Positions 15,218-22,934 of a stretch of 23,455 bases of DNA are shown one piece after another; within the stretch, counting starts at the first letter, position 1, and each line of letters opens with the position of its first letter. The stretch covers positions 1 through 23,455 of the forward strand of contig DATJHM010000327.1 in assembly GCA_035493895.1 (NCBI GenBank). Direction: 5' to 3'. The translations under genes and the position numbers were made by a program. Source of the DNA: DATJHM01 sp035493895. GTDB lineage: Bacteria > Chloroflexota > Ktedonobacteria > Ktedonobacterales > Ktedonobacteraceae. The notes below the pieces were generated by a model. The model was not told where the DNA came from and ran no database searches. It saw only the letters and a program-made list of their open reading frames with translations.

Positions 15218-15576
15218 GTCTTAATCTCCTAAAAGTAAGTTTGACGATGGACGATGATGTCTTATTGCAAGCGACATTCTTTCCATATTATTGACGTAGT
15301 GTAGTAAGCGGCCCTGACAGAAGGCTTGCAGATCCTGAAGTAAACCTTACAGGAACCTGAAAAAAAGAAGTTATGGAACCATACAGAGTATTCAGCGTGA
15401 AAGGCATCATTTCGTTCAGGCAACTGTAAGGCAGTTCTTCCTCGTTGCAAGGGAAGTATCAGGCAGAGGACTGAAAATAGGGAAAGTCTGTCGTTCTCGC
15501 AGGACGTCAGTTGTCGAATGACCTCACAGGTTGTGCAGGAAAGTAATATCTGACAGCGAAGTTGGTAAAAAATTTT
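15218..15576. other. Divergent control region between ctaC and ctaB
   Basis: About 360 bp separate the oxidase operon from ctaB-sco. The only strong feature is the 11-bp direct repeat array at 15334-15361. No confident -35/-10 pair was found for either direction, which fits activator-dependent promoters but could also be a limit of reading by eye. The open frame crossing this region on the minus strand has no ribosome site and no recognised domain. Confidence 0.6.
15334..15361 (-). promoter_or_regulatory. Candidate OmpR-type operator: three 11-bp direct repeats
   Basis: CCT begins at 15334, 15345 and 15356, giving the units CCTGAAGTAAA, CCTTACAGGAA and CCTGAA in phase. The central part, CCTTACAGGAACCT, differs by one base from the site at 7527-7540. 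It lies 117 bp upstream of the ctaC start and about 216 bp from ctaB, so it could serve both. The 11-bp phase fits an OmpR/PhoB-type winged-helix regulator; the regulator's identity is unknown. Confidence 0.45.
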
Positions 15577-16473
15577 ATGAATGTAGATACGCACCTGGAG
15601 GCGAGGAGCCTCAAACAGACCATCTCCAGCTATGTCAACTTGATGAAGCCTCACGTCACCGTTCTGCTCCTGGGAACGACCATTGCAGCAATGGCGATCG
15701 CATATCGAGGGCTGCCCCCGCTCGGACTGGTGCTGGCAACCTTGCTAGGCGGGGCATTGGCTGCTGGAAGCGCGAACAGCATTAACTGCTATATCGACCG
15801 GGATATTGATCAGCTCATGGGGCGGACACAGCGGCGAGCATTGCCAGCGGGGAAAGTACAACCGACACAGGCCTTAATTTTTGGTATCGTGCTCGGAGTA
15901 GTCTCATTTGTGATCCTGTGGGCCTTTGTCAACCTGCTCAGCGCAATCTTAGCCACGAGCGCGATTCTCTTTTACATATTTGTCTATACGCTGGGTTTGA
16001 AGCGTACCTCAGCGCAGAACATCGTCATAGGTGGAGCGGCAGGAGCCGTGCCAGTGCTGGTAGGATGGGCAGCCGTCACAAACAACGTCTCACTGGCCGC
16101 CATCTGGATGTTCGCCATTATTTTTTACTGGACGCCGCCCCACTTCTGGGCCCTCTCATTACTGATTCAGAAAGATTACGAGAAGGCAGGCGTGCCCATG
16201 CTCCCGGTAGTGATGGGAGAACGAGAGACGCGCAAACAGATCTTCCTGTACTCATTGCTGCTATTAGCAGTGACGCTGGTACTCTTCATGATTCACGCCA
16301 TGGGCTACATCTACCTGATCGGAGCGCTCATCCTGGGGGGTATCCTGCTGTATATGGCAATCCGTTTGCTGCTTGACGACAGCAAAAAATGGGCGCGCAC
16401 CCTTTTCTGGTATTCGAACTGCTATCTGGCAGTTATTTTCGCCGTTATGGTTATTGACCGAGTCATTCATTAG
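15577..16473 (+). CDS. ctaB: Protoheme IX farnesyltransferase (heme O synthase)
   Basis: This UbiA-family membrane prenyltransferase adds a farnesyl group to protoheme, making heme O, the precursor of heme A in the aa3 oxidase. The first aspartate-rich motif NCYIDRDIDQLMGRTQRR is near residues 65-85 and identifies CtaB. A second conserved loop is around FYWTPPHFWALSL and KDYEKAGVPMLPVV. About 298 residues and eight or nine helices match the family. The start is uncertain: ATG at 15577 is used, but an in-frame TTG at 15562 is possible and neither has a strong ribosome site. It reads away from the oxidase operon and is followed after 17 bp by sco. No heme A synthase (ctaA) gene is in the window. 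Confidence 0.93.
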   Translation: MNVDTHLEARSLKQTISSYVNLMKPHVTVLLLGTTIAAMAIAYRGLPPLGLVLATLLGGALAAGSANSINCYIDRDIDQLMGRTQRRALPAGKVQPTQALIFGIVLGVVSFVILWAFVNLLSAILATSAILFYIFVYTLGLKRTSAQNIVIGGAAGAVPVLVGWAAVTNNVSLAAIWMFAIIFYWTPPHFWALSLLIQKDYEKAGVPMLPVVMGERETRKQIFLYSLLLLAVTLVLFMIHAMGYIYLIGALILGGILLYMAIRLLLDDSKKWARTLFWYSNCYLAVIFAVMVIDRVIH

Positions 16474-16490
16474 GCAAAGAGGAGAAGAGA

Positions 16491-17144
16491 ATGGGGATGA
16501 ATTGGCGTCTCGCATCACGTTTATCAGTAGTAGTTTGCGCAGTCCTGGTAGTCGCCCTCATAATGCTAGTTCAGCACCATCCGGCTCCAGTCTCCACGCT
16601 CAACATGAATAGTACAGGCAGTAGCGGTTCGACCGCGAGTGGATTGCAGGGGACCGATCTCGGAGCAACGCCTGCGCCTAATTTCCGCCTGACCGACCAG
16701 TATGGCAAGCAAGTTTCCCTGGCAGATCTCAAAGGGAAGCCCGTCGTACTCACATTTTTATATACGCACTGCCCTGATATCTGTCCGCTCACAGCAGAAA
16801 AGCTGCACACAGCATTGCAGGGACTCGGTCAGCAAGCGCAGCAGGTGGGTATTATCGCAGTCAGCACCGATCCCAAAGGGGATACTGAGGCAGCAGCGTT
16901 GAACTTCTCGCAGGCCCACAACATGCAGAACTCCTGGCATTATCTGATAGGGAGCCAGAGTCAGCTTTCGCCAGTCTGGTCCGACTACCACATCTATGCG
17001 CAGGTGGGTCAGAAGACCATGACAGTCAGCCACAGCACGGGGCTCTTCATCATCGACAAGCAGGGCAACGAGCGTGTCTTTCTGGGAGATGACTTCACAC
17101 CGGCTCAAGTTACAGCCAATCTCAAAACGCTCTTAAAGCAATAG
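16491..17144 (+). CDS. SCO1/SenC family copper chaperone
   Basis: This membrane-anchored thioredoxin-fold protein delivers copper to, and keeps reduced, the CuA site of oxidase subunit II. The 217-residue product has one N-terminal helix (about 9-27), a Ser/Thr/Gly-rich linker, and a domain with the Sco signature: C94-PDI-C98 in FLYTHCPDICPL and the third copper ligand H181 in TVSHSTGLFIID. All three copper ligands are therefore present. GAGGAG precedes the ATG by about six bases. It lies 17 bp after ctaB and is co-transcribed with it. The pair faces the oxidase operon, so the two transcripts supply the heme, copper and structural parts of one enzyme. A strong terminator follows 22 bp later. 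Confidence 0.94.
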   Translation: MGMNWRLASRLSVVVCAVLVVALIMLVQHHPAPVSTLNMNSTGSSGSTASGLQGTDLGATPAPNFRLTDQYGKQVSLADLKGKPVVLTFLYTHCPDICPLTAEKLHTALQGLGQQAQQVGIIAVSTDPKGDTEAAALNFSQAHNMQNSWHYLIGSQSQLSPVWSDYHIYAQVGQKTMTVSHSTGLFIIDKQGNERVFLGDDFTPAQVTANLKTLLKQ

Positions 17145-17166
17145 AGCAAGCGTCACGCATATCAGT

Positions 17167-17209
17167 GAAGAAAAAGCCCTGGTTCATTTCGATCCAGGGC
17201 TTTTTCTTC
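17167..17209 (+). terminator. Terminator after ctaB-sco
   Basis: The perfect 16-bp stem GAAGAAAAAGCCCTGG / CCAGGGCTTTTTCTTC has an 11-base loop, with the T-run inside the 3' arm. It begins 22 bp after the sco stop. Confidence 0.9.
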
Positions 17210-17254
17210 GCGGGCATGAGAGAGATTATTTATAAAAATTTAATGGAATATGTA

Positions 17255-17283
17255 TTGACTGTCGCATTATTCCCGATTATGCT
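17255..17283 (+). promoter_or_regulatory. Promoter candidate for the XRE-GAF gene
   Basis: TTGACT (17255-17260) and TATGCT (17278-17283) are separated by 17 bp, in an A+T-rich stretch just after the sco terminator. They are about 120 bp upstream of the start codon. A second promoter with the same -10 sequence and spacing precedes the BON-domain gene. Confidence 0.6.
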
Positions 17284-17384
17284 ATATCTTACACAATTTA
17301 CAATATTGTCACAAAACATCTCTTATTGAGCATAAGAAGATATGAAAACATAAAGCATAATAGGGAGCGCAATCATTATGCCTA

Positions 17385-17397
17385 GTAGTCATACTAC
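17385..17397. promoter_or_regulatory. Small palindrome at the XRE-GAF start, possible operator
   Basis: GTAGT-CAT-ACTAC is a perfect 5-bp inverted repeat ending six bases before the start codon, where a self-regulating HTH protein could bind. It may be chance: the stem is short and only one copy was found. Confidence 0.25.
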
Positions 17398-17403
17398 ATT
17401 GTG

Positions 17404-18393
17404 ATGGAAGAAATAAAGACATGGCGTGAATTACTGGGAAGAATCATCAGTAATACGCAAGAGAAGCAACGTATCGCCCAGAGCCTCAAAATCAACCCGG
17501 TCACCCTCTCCCGGTGGTCCAGTGGTCACACAAAGCCGCGTTATGACAACGTACGGCAATTACTGGAAGCCCTTCCCCAGCAGCATCGCAAACAATTTGT
17601 GGAACTGCTCGCATACGACTTCCCTCAGATCTTCAACATACAGACAAAGCAGGACATGCCAGCACAAGAGATTCCAGCGACCTTCTACGGACACATCCTT
17701 GGAGCTTATACCAGTAGTCCAACCATCCTGAGGTCATCCACCATCAGTATTCTTATATTGCAGCAGATGCTTTCGCATATTGATCCGGGACAGCAGGGAA
17801 TGGCAGCCATCATTTTGCAATGTGTGCCGCCAGGAGAGAAAAAGAAGATTCGCAGTTTGCGAAAAACCTATGGGAGAGGGACCTTACCGTGGGTCAGCCA
17901 TGATTACCAGACACAATTCTGCGGATTAGAGTCGATGATCGGGCAGGCACTCACCTCCGGGCATCCCATCACCGTCCAATGCAGCCACGAAAAAGCGCAT
18001 ATTTTTGCCGAGCGATACCTTGCGCAAGAAGAGAGTAGTGTCGCATTTCCGATCATGCAAGCGGACCGTGGTGCTGGATGTTTGCTAATGATAAGCAGTC
18101 AGACACAGTATTTCAGCCAGATACGGCTTGACCTCATAAAATGCTACGTTGACCTGTTGACCCTGGCATTTGAGCCAGAAGAGTTTTACGATCTCAGCCA
18201 GATAGAGTTGGGCATCATGCCAGACGGAGAGACCCAGCAGAGTTATCTGGCAAGTTTTCAGAAGCGTGTCATGCAGAAAATGCTGCAAGCCATGCAAGAA
18301 AAGCAATCTTTTACGCGTCTTCAGGCAGAGTTGCTTGTCTGGCAAGAACTAGAGCAAGAGCTTCTTGACCTCGCGCTCACAGCGAATGACTAG
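17404..18393 (+). CDS. XRE-type helix-turn-helix regulator with GAF-like domain
   Basis: The 329-residue cytosolic protein begins with a Cro/CI-type helix-turn-helix (about 7-65); the recognition part is around RIAQSLKINPVTLSRWSSGHTKPR. A linker follows, then an alpha/beta sensory domain resembling GAF (about 140-260, containing SSVAFPIMQADRGAGCLLMIS), and a helical C-terminus ending in a likely coiled coil. This layout recurs in Ktedonobacteria as far as I recall; ligand and targets are unknown. No ribosome site precedes the ATG, and a GTG immediately before it is an alternative; translation may be leaderless-like or weak. It has its own promoter after the sco terminator. The BON-domain gene follows on the same strand after 141 bp with a separate promoter, so both may respond to related signals. 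Confidence 0.8.
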   Translation: MEEIKTWRELLGRIISNTQEKQRIAQSLKINPVTLSRWSSGHTKPRYDNVRQLLEALPQQHRKQFVELLAYDFPQIFNIQTKQDMPAQEIPATFYGHILGAYTSSPTILRSSTISILILQQMLSHIDPGQQGMAAIILQCVPPGEKKKIRSLRKTYGRGTLPWVSHDYQTQFCGLESMIGQALTSGHPITVQCSHEKAHIFAERYLAQEESSVAFPIMQADRGAGCLLMISSQTQYFSQIRLDLIKCYVDLLTLAFEPEEFYDLSQIELGIMPDGETQQSYLASFQKRVMQKMLQAMQEKQSFTRLQAELLVWQELEQELLDLALTAND

Positions 18394-18433
18394 CAGGACA
18401 GGCGAGACCAGCAAAGGAGCAGAAAAAAGATGC

Positions 18434-18462
18434 TTGCACGAAACATAGATATTTGGTATGCT
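18434..18462 (+). promoter_or_regulatory. Promoter candidate for the two-helix/BON gene
   Basis: TTGCAC (18434-18439) and TATGCT (18457-18462) are spaced by 17 bp, about 70 bp upstream of the ATG at 18535. The -10 element is identical to that of the XRE-GAF promoter. Confidence 0.5.
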
Positions 18463-18534
18463 TAATTGCAGGACAACTAAAAAGTAAGGGTCCTCGCTGA
18501 ATTTATACCACACTTGGAAGAAAGCGAGTGATTT

Positions 18535-19332
18535 ATGGAAACGTCACTTCAAAGTGCTCATCTCACAGTGGACGAGCTCCATCGATCCATTGCAGCGAAT
18601 CCAGAGGTGGAAGAGGAAGAGCCTCATATCCATTTGCCGAATCCGAGCCTGTGGCCAGCGCTCTTGAGCGTAGCCATACTGATAACGGTAGCTGGACTGT
18701 TGTTTGTTCCTGAGACCCCCTGGCTATTTATAATTGGAACGCCCCTCGTGCTGGTTGGCATTTTAGGATGGGCGTTGGAAGATCCAATGGCCTCCGAGCA
18801 GGGAGAATACCAAGGCCCTATCTATACGTATAATCCGCAATTAAAACCCGGGCAGGTTTTAGTACTGGCGCAACAAACGCTCGATAGGAACGTGACCGTC
18901 AGCAGCACGGCTTACAGCATTCACCCGGTCACAGTCGAAATCGACCAGATCAAGGATGACGGCGTAATCCTGGCGCTCTATGGTAAAGTCGAGCTTGAGG
19001 CACAGCGTACGAATATCGAGCAAGCCATGCGTGCAGTCCCGAACGTGCTGGATGTGCGCAATTTTCTGGTTGCAGAAGACGCGATCCTGCCACTCGCGAA
19101 CAACCGTCTGGAAAGCCTGCGCTCTCAAGGGAAGCTGAATGGCGCAACTGATCTGAACATCCTCGTAGAGAACTTCATTGTCCATCTCTATGGCGAGGTA
19201 CCAAGCAGCTCGATGAAACAGATGCTTGAACGTGAGATGATCGGTCTCCCTGGCGTGCGCGTCGTCGTCAATCATATTGGCTTGAACAAAGAAATCCCGG
19301 GGAATCTGGGACGAACCCGCAATAAAATTTAG
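18535..19332 (+). CDS. Membrane protein: subunit IV-like two-helix module plus two BON domains
   Basis: The 265-residue product has an acidic N-terminus (EVEEEEP, 24-30), then P37-S-L-W-P41 and two membrane helices (about 40-57 and 62-80) ending GWALEDP. This is the same module as in the oxidase subunit IV-like protein. After it come two BON-like domains: about 120-180 (VILALYGKVELEAQRTNIEQ) and 185-250 (IVHLYGEVPSSSMKQM with LPGVRVVVNHI). BON domains typically bind membranes or small ligands and are often found in envelope-stress proteins; both would lie on the cytosolic side by the charge pattern. The function is not known. It has its own promoter and is followed by a strong terminator, so it is a single-gene unit. 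Confidence 0.8.
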   Translation: METSLQSAHLTVDELHRSIAANPEVEEEEPHIHLPNPSLWPALLSVAILITVAGLLFVPETPWLFIIGTPLVLVGILGWALEDPMASEQGEYQGPIYTYNPQLKPGQVLVLAQQTLDRNVTVSSTAYSIHPVTVEIDQIKDDGVILALYGKVELEAQRTNIEQAMRAVPNVLDVRNFLVAEDAILPLANNRLESLRSQGKLNGATDLNILVENFIVHLYGEVPSSSMKQMLEREMIGLPGVRVVVNHIGLNKEIPGNLGRTRNKI

Positions 19333-19355
19333 ACAAGAAACGCGCCATCATAAGG

Positions 19356-19420
19356 CCCTCAGGATACGAACGCTGAATATATTTTTGGAGTGCTTCAGCG
19401 TATCCTGAGGGATTTTTTTT
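19356..19420 (+). terminator. Terminator after the BON gene
   Basis: The stem CCCTCAGGATAC...GTATCCTGAGGG, with an inner GCTGAA/TTCAGC stem and a four-base side bulge, is followed by eight T residues (19413-19420). It starts 24 bp after the stop codon. Confidence 0.92.
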
Positions 19421-19430
19421 GTGGAGCTTG

Positions 19431-19547
19431 TGGATCGGCATCGGGGGGATGCGGATCGGCGAGGTGGCCGGGGGGGGGAACGTGGATCGGCGAGGTGGCC
19501 GGGGGGGGAACGTGGATCGGCATGAAGCCCGATCCCTACCTCTGCGT
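19431..19547. repeat. Tandem GATCGG repeat array with poly-G tracts
   Basis: GTGGATCGG-type units recur four times. Two adjacent 31-30 bp units (CGAGGTGGCC, a G-run, AACGTGGATCGG) differ only in G-run length (nine versus eight bases after the CC), which suggests slippage. The last unit continues CATGAAGCCCGATCCCTACC as in the array at 5837-5992, so both arrays share origin. It is non-coding, between a terminator and the 3' end of the glycosyltransferase gene. Confidence 0.8.
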
Positions 19548-19634
19548 TTCTTCGAGGGATGAGATTACCTGTACGTTGTTGTCAAAAACGATCCGGTTCC
19601 GCACACGTTCCCCCACCAGTTGTCTGCGCCATGT

Positions 19635-21335
19635 TCAGGAGGTGGTTGCGTAGAGGCGGACGGTTACAGTGCGGGTTTCGATAGATGAGATCAGGTGGTA
19701 GTGCTGGTCGAGCCATTGTTGGGCGGATTTTGCGCGAGCGGCGGCGGCATCGTCGCGAATACGGCCCTGGATAAAGAAGAGGCGGGGATGTTTCGCACCG
19801 TACGCGGCCAGGGCGCGTGGATCGACGGCTTCGTCGGGACCAGCAGGGCGGGCGGGACCGTATTTTGCCCAGGAGAAAGCGCCCGGAGCGTCTGGCGTGA
19901 AATGTGCGCCGTTGGGATACGCTTGCAGGTAATACTCCACTGAGACCTGACATCCCTGTTCGAGAGAATTATCGTAACAGACCAGGCCATCGTTTTTCTG
20001 GTAGCGGTCAAGGAGCCAGTGAGTGGTAGAGTTCCAATCTTCCACCTGTGCGCTGCGATAGTAATAGGGAACGGCGGGAATTGCCAGAGCGATCAGCAGC
20101 AGCGCGAGCACGAGCTGGAGTAGACGCCAGCGCAGGCTCACCACGCCAAGCGCGACCAGCAGACAGAGGGCAGGGATGATCACGACCAGATAGCGACTGG
20201 AGAAGAGACGCAACGACGTAAACGATATGCTATAGCTGAGCAAAAAGGGCAGAATAAGCCAGCAAAGGAGAGCCCAGCAGATTGGCAGATAGTGGCGTGC
20301 CTCAAGCCAGGGCTGCACACGCATACCTAATAGACGAGAGTTTTCCAGAGATTCCTCACGTCCCTTGAACATACGCACAATGCTCTCACGGCCAACGACC
20401 ACGAGCACAGCCAACAGGCAGCATAGCGCCAGCGCCAGCAGATACTTGCGGTTATCGCCGCTCATCAATTGTATGGTATAGGCCACATCAGAGAGGTGGG
20501 GGACAGGGAGCCAGCCTGTTTTTGAGCCCTGAAGGCTGACGAGGAACATGGGAATACAGAGGAGCGCCAGCGCGATGAGAGAGATGATGAAGGGAAGGAG
20601 CTGGTGGCGTACCTGACGTTGCCAATCGTTCGGGATCAGAGCGATGCCAGCGATAAACACAAACTGAGCCAGGAGAATAAACAGAGAGAAGAGGTGACTA
20701 TAGATAGCCAGCACCATTGCCACGGCATAGACGCTCCACCAGCGGCGAGGATGCGTCGTGCAGGTACAGGCCGAGAAGAGCGCATACCAGGCAATACAGA
20801 TGAGCAATAATTGCAGGCTGTATGCTCGCGTCTGTTGCGCATAGGTCAGTTGCACGTAATTCAACAAATAGAGAAGAGCGCCCAGGATACCGCCAGAAAT
20901 ATTGATGAAGCGGCGTCCCAGCAGAAAGACAACCACCGTACTCAGAGCTGCAAAAATAGCGGAAGGGAAACGGACCACAAATTCGATAGGATGGATAAAA
21001 AAGCTGGTCAGGGCCAGCCAGAAATGGAGAAATAGATAATACAATTCCATATTTGGTTCCAGGCCAAATATGATATGCCACAGGAGGGGCAGCGGCTGGC
21101 TCGCCAGTTCAACCGAAAAAGCCTCATCAAACCAGATACTCGGTCGACCAAGATGGCGAAGATCAAGAAAGAGAGCAGCGCAAAACAAGAGCGCCCCAAA
21201 GAGCAAGCGCTGAGGTACACGCTGCCAGATGTGTAGCAAACGCAGCTGCCAGATTTGCAGAAGGGATTGCGGTGCAGACGTAGATTGGTCCGAAGAGATT
21301 GTTTGTTCTACATTACTACCACTAGCCAGACTCAT
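19635..21335 (-). CDS. GT39-type membrane glycosyltransferase
   Basis: This integral membrane protein of about 566 residues has around eleven helices and resembles the GT-C fold family of dolichyl/polyprenyl-phosphate-sugar mannosyltransferases (PMT, ArnT). The conserved catalytic DE pair in the first outer loop is D70-E71 (PSIWFDEAFSVE), and a hydrophobic multi-spanning core is followed by a soluble C-terminal domain (about 420-566). Members transfer sugars from polyprenyl-phosphate donors to lipids or proteins outside the membrane; acceptor and donor here are unknown. The start is uncertain: ATG at 21335 has GGAG very close upstream, and a GTG at 21347 adds four residues without a ribosome site. 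It is a single gene, divergent from hisS. Confidence 0.82.
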   Translation of the reverse strand: MSLASGSNVEQTISSDQSTSAPQSLLQIWQLRLLHIWQRVPQRLLFGALLFCAALFLDLRHLGRPSIWFDEAFSVELASQPLPLLWHIIFGLEPNMELYYLFLHFWLALTSFFIHPIEFVVRFPSAIFAALSTVVVFLLGRRFINISGGILGALLYLLNYVQLTYAQQTRAYSLQLLLICIAWYALFSACTCTTHPRRWWSVYAVAMVLAIYSHLFSLFILLAQFVFIAGIALIPNDWQRQVRHQLLPFIISLIALALLCIPMFLVSLQGSKTGWLPVPHLSDVAYTIQLMSGDNRKYLLALALCCLLAVLVVVGRESIVRMFKGREESLENSRLLGMRVQPWLEARHYLPICWALLCWLILPFLLSYSISFTSLRLFSSRYLVVIIPALCLLVALGVVSLRWRLLQLVLALLLIALAIPAVPYYYRSAQVEDWNSTTHWLLDRYQKNDGLVCYDNSLEQGCQVSVEYYLQAYPNGAHFTPDAPGAFSWAKYGPARPAGPDEAVDPRALAAYGAKHPRLFFIQGRIRDDAAAARAKSAQQWLDQHYHLISSIETRTVTVRLYATTS

Positions 21336-21384
21336 AACTCCACTCACTTCTTTAGAGAAAAGATAGAAGAAAAAAATTAAGGGA

Positions 21385-21419
21385 CGCGGGTGCCGGGGGA
21401 AGTCCCGGCATCAACCGCG
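21385..21419 (-). other. Strong hairpin in the leader of the glycosyltransferase gene
   Basis: CGCGG (21385-21389) pairs with CCGCG (21415-21419) and TGCCGGG (21391-21397) with CCCGGCA (21404-21410), giving twelve pairs around a six-base loop with a small internal loop. On the minus strand it is followed by TCCCTTAATTTTTTTC, which resembles a terminator or attenuator 50 bp before the start codon. No gene upstream on that strand would need a terminator. The regulatory role is inferred. Confidence 0.4.
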
Positions 21420-21530
21420 AATATAAACAAAAAAGTGATCTATGTTCAGTAGGACGAATGTCCAGTAGCACATGTAACGCCCGAACACATGGCTCAGCAA
21501 GAAAGTTCAGCCATATCAGCAGAAAGAGAT

Positions 21531-21559
21531 TTCTCTTGTATGTAGTAATCTGCTATAAT
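21531..21559 (+). promoter_or_regulatory. Extended -10 promoter for hisS
   Basis: TATAAT (21554-21559) is perfect and is preceded by TG at 21551-21552, an extended -10. The -35 position (TTCTCT, 21531-21536) is weak, as is common when an extended -10 is present. The start codon is 37 bp downstream, leaving room for only a short leader. Confidence 0.75.
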
Positions 21560-21595
21560 GATCAGGCATCGCGTGTGCGTGGAGGAGAAAAATTT

Positions 21596-22915
21596 ATGCC
21601 CGAACAATTTAGAGCCTTGCAAGGCTTTCGAGATGTGTTACCGGAAGAACAGGCCTACTGGCGTTTTGTCGAAGAGACCGCAGCGACCGTGGCACATCTT
21701 TACGGCTATCGTCGCATCGAGACCCCTCTGCTCGAAGAGAGCGCAGTTTTTCAGCGTACGTCGGGCGAGGGCACAGACATCGTCGATAAAGAGATGTATA
21801 GCTTTAACGACCGAGCAGATAAAGAGGGAAAAAGCCAGAAACTGAGCCTGCGTCCAGAAGGTACGGCGGGAGTTGTACGTGCGTATCTGGAGCACGGCAT
21901 GTTTAAGCTGCCACAGCCCGTCAAAGTCTATTACATGAGCGCCGCAATGTTCCGCCACGATAAACCTCAGGCGGGGCGCTATCGAGAACACCATCAGTTC
22001 GGGTGCGAGGCGTTGGGCGAGAGTGATCCAGCGATTGACGCAGAGATGATCGGCCTGCTCTATCAGGTCTATACGCGGCTCGGTCTGAAGAACATCCAGG
22101 TCTCCATCAATAGTATTGGAGATCAGAATTGTCGTCCTCAGTATATCGAAACGCTGCGTGACTATTATCGTCCGCTGCTCGATAGCTGTTGCGACGATTG
22201 TCAGGTACGTTTTCATAAGAATCCCCTGCGCCTGCTGGACTGCAAAGAGCCACAGGATCAGGAGAAGATCGCCAATGCGCCGAAGATTTCGGATTACCTG
22301 TGCGACGCCTGTCGCGACCATTTTGCCGCCGTACAGCGTTTTCTGGGAGCCTACGAAGTGCCGTTTGTGCACGATGCATTGATTGTACGTGGGCTGGATT
22401 ACTATACGCGTACCGTCTTTGAATTTACAGTTGGTAGCAAGCTGGCACTCAATGGAGGCGGACGCTACGATGGTCTGGCCGAGGTTCTGGGAGGAAGACC
22501 CACGCCGGGCATCGGCTTTGGTGCGGGCATCGAGCGCATCATCCTCGAATTAAAACGCCAGGGAGTCACGCCGCCAGCGGAACAGGCGATTCATGCGTTT
22601 GTAGCGTATCTTGGGCGGACAGCCGAGTTGAAAAATACGGCGGTTGAGGTGAGCGCTGAACTGCGCAGAGCGGGCATCAAGACAGAGATGAGCTATGGTG
22701 ATCGCAGTCCCAAAGCCCAGATGAAGCAGGCCAACGCCTCGGGAGCGCCCTACGCCATTATTGTACGCGAAGATGAGCAGGGTAGCGAGCGCATTGCCGT
22801 CAAGCATTTGCAGGTGGAGGGGATGGAGATTGAGAATAAGCAGGTGCTGGTGAGGCGAGCTGATCTGGTGCGGTATCTCACGACGGGCGAGGGCGAGACG
22901 TTCGCGTCGGAATAA
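21596..22915 (+). CDS. hisS: Histidine--tRNA ligase
   Basis: This class II aminoacyl-tRNA synthetase charges tRNA-His. The 439-residue length is standard. The N-terminal LQGFRDVLPEE leads into motif 1; motif 2 is around YMSAAMFRHDKPQAGRYREH. The histidine-specific signature LDYYTRTVFEF and GGGRYDGLAEVLGG follow, and motif 3 is PGIGFGAGIERIIL. The C-terminal anticodon-binding domain begins about residue 340. The insertion domain contains a CxxC (DDCQVRF region) and YLCDACRDHF, common in this subfamily. The start ATG has GGAGGAG about eight bases upstream; an open extension to 21458 lies upstream of the promoter and is rejected. It is followed by a palindromic repeat that may end transcription. 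Confidence 0.97.
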   Translation: MPEQFRALQGFRDVLPEEQAYWRFVEETAATVAHLYGYRRIETPLLEESAVFQRTSGEGTDIVDKEMYSFNDRADKEGKSQKLSLRPEGTAGVVRAYLEHGMFKLPQPVKVYYMSAAMFRHDKPQAGRYREHHQFGCEALGESDPAIDAEMIGLLYQVYTRLGLKNIQVSINSIGDQNCRPQYIETLRDYYRPLLDSCCDDCQVRFHKNPLRLLDCKEPQDQEKIANAPKISDYLCDACRDHFAAVQRFLGAYEVPFVHDALIVRGLDYYTRTVFEFTVGSKLALNGGGRYDGLAEVLGGRPTPGIGFGAGIERIILELKRQGVTPPAEQAIHAFVAYLGRTAELKNTAVEVSAELRRAGIKTEMSYGDRSPKAQMKQANASGAPYAIIVREDEQGSERIAVKHLQVEGMEIENKQVLVRRADLVRYLTTGEGETFASE

Positions 22916-22934
22916 AAATAATATACATTTTCGC

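Noticed and set aside
15262..15654. 130-codon minus-strand frame in the ctaC-ctaB spacer
   Set aside because: It has no ribosome site or domain, overlaps the start of ctaB, and contains the candidate operator repeats.
21361..21595. T-box or other riboswitch before hisS
   Set aside because: An ACCGCG-like segment occurs near 21414-21419, but it lies upstream of the hisS promoter, and the leader after the promoter is too short for a T-box.
21638..22372. 244-codon minus-strand frame opposite hisS
   Set aside because: It lies wholly inside hisS, whose motifs are unmistakable; it is a shadow frame.
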